Assembly (NCBI GenBank): GCA_003550325.1
Contig: QKWP01001065.1
Coordinates: 48,878-112,877 of the forward strand
Source of the DNA: Gigaspora rosea
Lineage: Eukaryota > Glomeromycota > Glomeromycetes > Diversisporales > Gigasporaceae
DNA length: 64,000 nucleotides
Direction of reading: 5' to 3'
The notes below the pieces were generated by a model. It was not told the origin of the DNA and searched no databases. It saw only the letters and a list, made by a program, of their open reading frames with translations. This document shows, one piece after another, positions 59,805 to 64,000 of the stretch (positions are counted from its first letter, which is position 1; the number at the start of each line of letters is the position of its first letter). Position numbers and translations under genes: made by a program.

Positions 59805-60090
59805 TTTTAGGCTAAAATTTGCAAGAAATTTTTTTTGTTAAAGTACAAAAATTAGATTTATAGACATAATTTTAAGTTATTTAGATTTGAAACAAAGTTT
59901 TTAAATTATATAATTTGATTGGCTTGATTTTTAAAAGAGGCATGCCTTCTAGCTTAAAGGCATGCCCTTATATCCTGTGCTCCTCACCTACCAAATACAC
60001 AGGCATGCAAAATGTTTTTTGTAAAAATTAACTATAAATTAACTATTCAAAAAATTACAAAGTACCCAATATACCTCAGTAATTCTAGCA

Positions 60091-60430
60091 GGCCCCACCA
60101 GAAGGTTAGACACTTTTGCAGTAATATAACCATCACGTGGTATAGTATATTTAGATTAACTTTTTGGTTTTATTGTTAAGGTTAGGATTAGAGTTCATAT
60201 ATATGGTCTTAAAAGGCTACTATATATATAAAATTGTATTTTAAACATTTTTATATGGGTTTTAAGGCCAATTTAAATACTAGTTTTCGAGTATTTTTAC
60301 TCTTTTCTCTTTTTTTCTTCTTGTACATGTGTTTTGTTTTGATGTTAAACTGATCTAGGATGATTAAATTTATATTTTCTGATTGGTTAATTCTTATGTA
60401 CTATACTACAAAAGTGTCTAAACAGGACCA
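60091..60430. mobile_element. MITE of about 340 bp
   Basis: GGCCCCACCAGAAGGTTAGA-CACTTTTGCAGTA at the left and TACTACAAAAGTGTCTAAAC-AGGACC at the right are inverted. No clear target duplication was read. Confidence 0.6.
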
Positions 60431-60441
60431 GAAAATCTTTA

Positions 60442-61102
60442 TTATCCCTTGCTTTGTTACGCAGGCATATTTGTCTGCAAAAATTTTAAAATTTTAAATT
60501 TTTTAAATAAAACTTAAATATTAATTTTAGCTATATACTTTCTAAGTAAAAATTATAATATTAGTTCTGTTTTATCAACTTTATTATAAAATTTTTTTAA
60601 AATTATTAAAAAACTTTGGTGTAATAAAAGTTTAAAGTTTTTGTCTTGGAACTTTTACTATAGAATTTTTTCTTTAGGTTTTCTCAAATTTTATATGTTC
60701 CCGTCTATAAAAAAAATTTTTACTTCTAATACAAATCTTAATTTTTACAAGTAAATCATATAAAGTCAAATAATGAAAGTTGTCATCCTTTATATAAACT
60801 ACAATATTGCATTAGAAACTATATTTTAAAACCAATATTTAAAGAATTCGCCAAGATATTGTAAAATAGTTTTTTGGTTAAAAAATTTCTTTAAAATTTA
60901 ATATTTTCAGCTTATAAGCAACATAAACTTTTTGTCTTATAATATAAATTTAAATAATTCAAAAATATAATCTTTGTTATTAAATATTATAATACCAAAT
61001 TTTATTTAAATATTTTAAATGATTAAAAAAATAGATCAGAGGTATATTTATAGTAATTTTACAGGCAAATTTGCCTGCGAAGTAGTACAAACTAAGGGAT
61101 AG
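60442..61102. mobile_element. TIR element of about 660 bp
   Basis: Left TATCCCTTGCTTTGTTACGC-AGGCATATTTG and right CAAATTTGCCTGCGAAGTAG-TACAAACTAAGGGATA are inverted over about 45 bp. The interior is AT-rich without coding capacity. It is adjacent to, and probably independent of, the 60091-60430 element. Confidence 0.6.
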
Positions 61103-61411
61103 ATTCCTACCATAAAAAAGTCAAATTATATTCTTTGCGAATCAGGTGTTTTTTATAATTAAATAAATCAGTTTGACAGGCATCTTTAAAAAATTAATTG
61201 TAATACAAATCATATTGATAGAGCACCTTGGGGCAATCAATATACTATATAAATCAAAGTTATTAGTAAAATTTTGCATAACTTATTGTGATTTGTATTC
61301 TCTATTACTATCTTTTAATTTATAAAGTAATTTAGGTAAACTTCAGATTTTTTATTTGAATAGATTATAAATACCATTTAAATAACCATTTTTTGCACTT
61401 GACTATACCTA

Positions 61412-62184
61412 CCGTATGTTTCCGAAAATAAGCTACCTTTTTTTTGCCGATTTTTAACAAAAAAAACCGTGGGTAGCTTATTTTCAGGTTATTTACTATT
61501 TTAAGTAATTTAAAGCACAACAAAGGGTAGCTTATTTTCGAATACAAAACTCTAACAAGTAAAATAAATAAATAAATATGCTGTAGACAATAAATAAATA
61601 TGCTGTAGACAATAAATAAATATGTTATAAACAATAAATAAATATGCAAAAAAAAATCGGGAGTAACTTATAAAACGATCGATTATAATCGCTACATAGT
61701 AAAGTCTAAATTTTACTAAGCAAATCGATCAAAGTCGCATAAGTAACCTTGTTTAGCAGACCAAAATACGCGTACTCTAAAAATTTCATAAAAATTGGAG
61801 AACTTTTTATTATTTGACTTTTAATTTTTACGTTCAACGGTTTTTTTTTTAAAAAAAAAAAACCGTTGAACGTAAAAATTAAAAGTCAAATAATAAAAAG
61901 TTCTCCGATTTATATGAAATTTTTAGGGTACGCGTATTTTGGTCTGCTAAACAAGGTTATTTATGCGACTTTGATCGATTTGCTTAGTAAAATTTAGACT
62001 TTACTATGTAGCAACGTTTATCGATCGTGGGGGTAGCTTATTTTTGGAACTAAAAATTTTGTTAAATATCTTTTGGCGCAACAAAGGGGTAGCTTATTTT
62101 CGGGTCAAAGGCGTTTTTACGTTTTTGGATCAAAACTGGGGGGTAGCTTATTTTAGGATGTAGCTTATTTTCGGAAACATACGG
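61412..62184. mobile_element. Complete TA-flanked foldback element (CCGTATG/GTAGCTTATTTT family)
   Basis: The ends CCGTATGTTTCCGAAAATAA and the inverse TTATTTTCGGAAACATACGG are flanked by TA (61410-61411 and 62185-62186). Inside are several GTAGCTTATTTTCG words, AATAAATAAATATGCTGTAG repeats and a hairpin with arms of about 170 bp (about 61690-62030). A second, truncated copy is at 43697-44345. The TA duplication suggests Tc1/mariner-type mobilisation. Confidence 0.85.
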
Positions 62185-62500
62185 TATACCATTTGATAGC
62201 ACCATTTTATTTATTTTGTTTTTGAGAATTACTACCTCTAGTAAATTTTATAAAAGCAATGATAATAAAGCTAAAGATTAAAGATTAATATTAAATAGGT
62301 TAAGTTTTATCATTTCCAAATTTATAATCATGCTGCAATATACTATATGTAAATAAGATCATAAAAGATATTTTTAGATGTACATACAATATTCAATTTA
62401 AAAAAATTTAAGCCATATAAGATAGATGGTTCAGTTAAGTTTTTTAACTAATAATACATGATATATCAATCAGAATCGAATAATTTTGGTACTACACATA

Positions 62501-62661
62501 ACTCTGGTTATACCGACATCTGGATATAACGACAACATAGTAAAATCTTTCTATACCGACATTTTTTTTCAAAAATTTAATATAAAATGTCGGTATAACT
62601 CACTATATCGACATTTTGAATTTTTTTACTAATGAACCAAAAATGTCGATATAACCAGAGT
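62501..62661. mobile_element. Pogo-like MITE
   Basis: ACTCTGGTTATACCGACATC at the left and the inverse AATGTCGATATAACCAGAGT at the right, with internal repeats of TATACCGACATTTT. The word style (GGTTATA.CGACA) is typical of pogo/Tigger-type ends. Confidence 0.65.
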
Positions 62662-62829
62662 AACGTGTATTTAATTCATCTCATCAAAGCGAATCGAATG
62701 GTGCCAAAATTGTTCAATTCTAATTACTAGATCATAAAATATCATTAATTACAATATACAAATTAAAAAAGATAAAATGATATTTTTCATGATCTATTGA
62801 GATTTATTGATCAGAATTGAACAATTTTG

Positions 62830-63430
62830 TTACTATTTGATTCATTTCATTGATATGAATCGTATCAAATATGGTACCAAAATCATGTGATTTTGGCTAA
62901 TACTTCTTGATATATCATAATTTAATCAAAATAAGCTGCGCAAAGCAAATTTTAAAATTAACATGAAATCACAAATAGCTTCTAAATAGACTAGTCTGAT
63001 TTTTATAATTTTATCACTATAATGATCACTTTGAAGAGGCAATTCCAACAAGCTCAAAATCACTAAAATCTGATTACGGAATTACAGAATCACTAAGTTT
63101 TTTGTATTGTTTTTGATAAAAATTAAATAAGTTAAACTAACTATTTTCATCAAAATAATAATAAAACTTTAACAATACCGTGATTCTGTAATCAGATTTT
63201 AGCGATTTTGGGTTTTTAGAATCGCCTCTTCAAGATGATCATTTTGATAGTAAAATTATAAAAATTGGACTAGTCTATCAGAAGTTATTTATGATTTCAT
63301 ATTAATTTTAAAATTTGCTTTGCGCAGCTTATTTTGGTTAAATTATAATATATCAAGTAAGTATTAGTCAAAATCATATAATTTGGGTACTATTTGATTC
63401 GTCTCAATGAGGCGAATCGAATAGTACCAA
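62830..63430. repeat. Palindrome of about 600 bp, centre near 63137
   Basis: Both arms contain AAAATAAGCTGCGCAAAGCA, TAGACTAGTC and TTTTATCACTATAATGATCA-type words in opposite orientation. It is a diverged relative of the Harbinger interior module (GAGAGGATTCTAGC...) and of 30060-30545. Confidence 0.8.
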
Positions 63431-64000
63431 AATTACATAATTCTGGTTGATGGTTCACAAGATTTTGTATATACTGCAATATTTCTATTGCTATAATATC
63501 TATATCTACTTTAAATATTACTTTAATCGTAATATCTTGTAATACTCTAATCAGAATTCAGCGATTTTGGTACTAATCGATTTGTCTTATTAAGACGAAT
63601 CGATTGGTACTAAAATAGTACTAAAATTATATGATTCTGATTAGTAGATTATAAGATGTTGGTAGTGTGCTATAATATCTATATCTACCTTAATAAATAA
63701 AAAAAACTATAATAAAGTGAATTATTTTATAACTAGTACCTTTTTATATAACCTATATATGTGAATCTATTTATAAGTGATAACTTATTTTTTTGTAAAT
63801 TATATAAAACCAAAGAACTTTATACAACCTTATAATAATTTGAATCTATAGTAAGTCGATCACATTTTTTAAATTTGTATAGTAGTAGTGTTTGAATATA
63901 GTTAAAGCAGGACCTATAAAAAGATTTTCCAGTCCTGTCTAGATCTCTAATATAGTTGACCCAAGCATAGAGCTGGGTATGCATTATAATGATAGGGCTA
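63431..64000. other. AT-rich end of window with short inverted words
   Basis: It includes a short palindrome of the GATTCGTCTTATTAAGACGAATCG kind written as TTTGTCTTATTAAGACGAAT (about 63580) and related GGTACTAATCGATT words. No gene is seen. Confidence 0.5.

Noticed and set aside
1-64000. tRNA or rRNA genes
   Set aside because: Scanning for paired B-box-like GTTCRANNC words and acceptor stems gave no convincing cloverleaf; no rRNA-like GC-richer conserved blocks were seen.

Overview
This is a very AT-rich eukaryotic window packed with transposable elements and holding one convincing host gene. Short GT-AG introns, compact exons, TTAGGG-type telomere-like repeats and the protein families in the transposons suggest a repeat-rich fungal genome. 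The two zinc-finger/RING-H2 transposon proteins look to me like families expanded in arbuscular mycorrhizal fungi (Glomeromycotina). That lineage call is recognition from memory and was not checked by any search.

Layout. 0-14 kb holds nonautonomous DNA transposons: TA-flanked MITEs, a Helitron-like end fused to a palindromic repeat array, a terminal-inverted-repeat (TIR) element with a 217-bp tandem array, a decayed Tc1/mariner-IS630 transposase (5.6-7.3 kb) split by a MITE, a TTAA-flanked element, and a PIF/Harbinger-like element with TTA duplications. 14.7-27.6 kb is almost free of recognisable transposons, is rich in GTAC/TACGTA words, and carries the host gene: a two-exon minus-strand gene for a 505-residue acidic, coiled-coil and Ser/Pro-rich protein (20536-22151). 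27.9-39.5 kb returns to repeats: a second Helitron-like copy, three hAT-like elements with exact 8-bp target duplications, and long palindromic arrays.

39.69-53.32 kb is the centrepiece. It is a large DNA transposon with about 0.66-kb TIRs and a decayed multi-exon DDE-type transposase gene (46608-52294). Its left TIR has been split by three later insertions: a 3.46-kb element encoding a zinc-finger/RING-H2 protein, a 1.14-kb TIR element that itself carries a smaller foldback, and a 1.5-kb foldback. A diverged second copy of the RING-H2 protein gene lies just outside (54.6-57.5 kb) and is interrupted by its own MITE. 57.5-64 kb is again MITEs, a Helitron-like copy and a palindrome of about 0.6 kb.

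No operons, rRNA, tRNA or CRISPR arrays were seen. The genes here do not form a pathway. The region is best read as layered transposon insertions beside one small gene island. Two assembly gaps are present (10603-10973 and 59222-59265), plus a single N at 25305.
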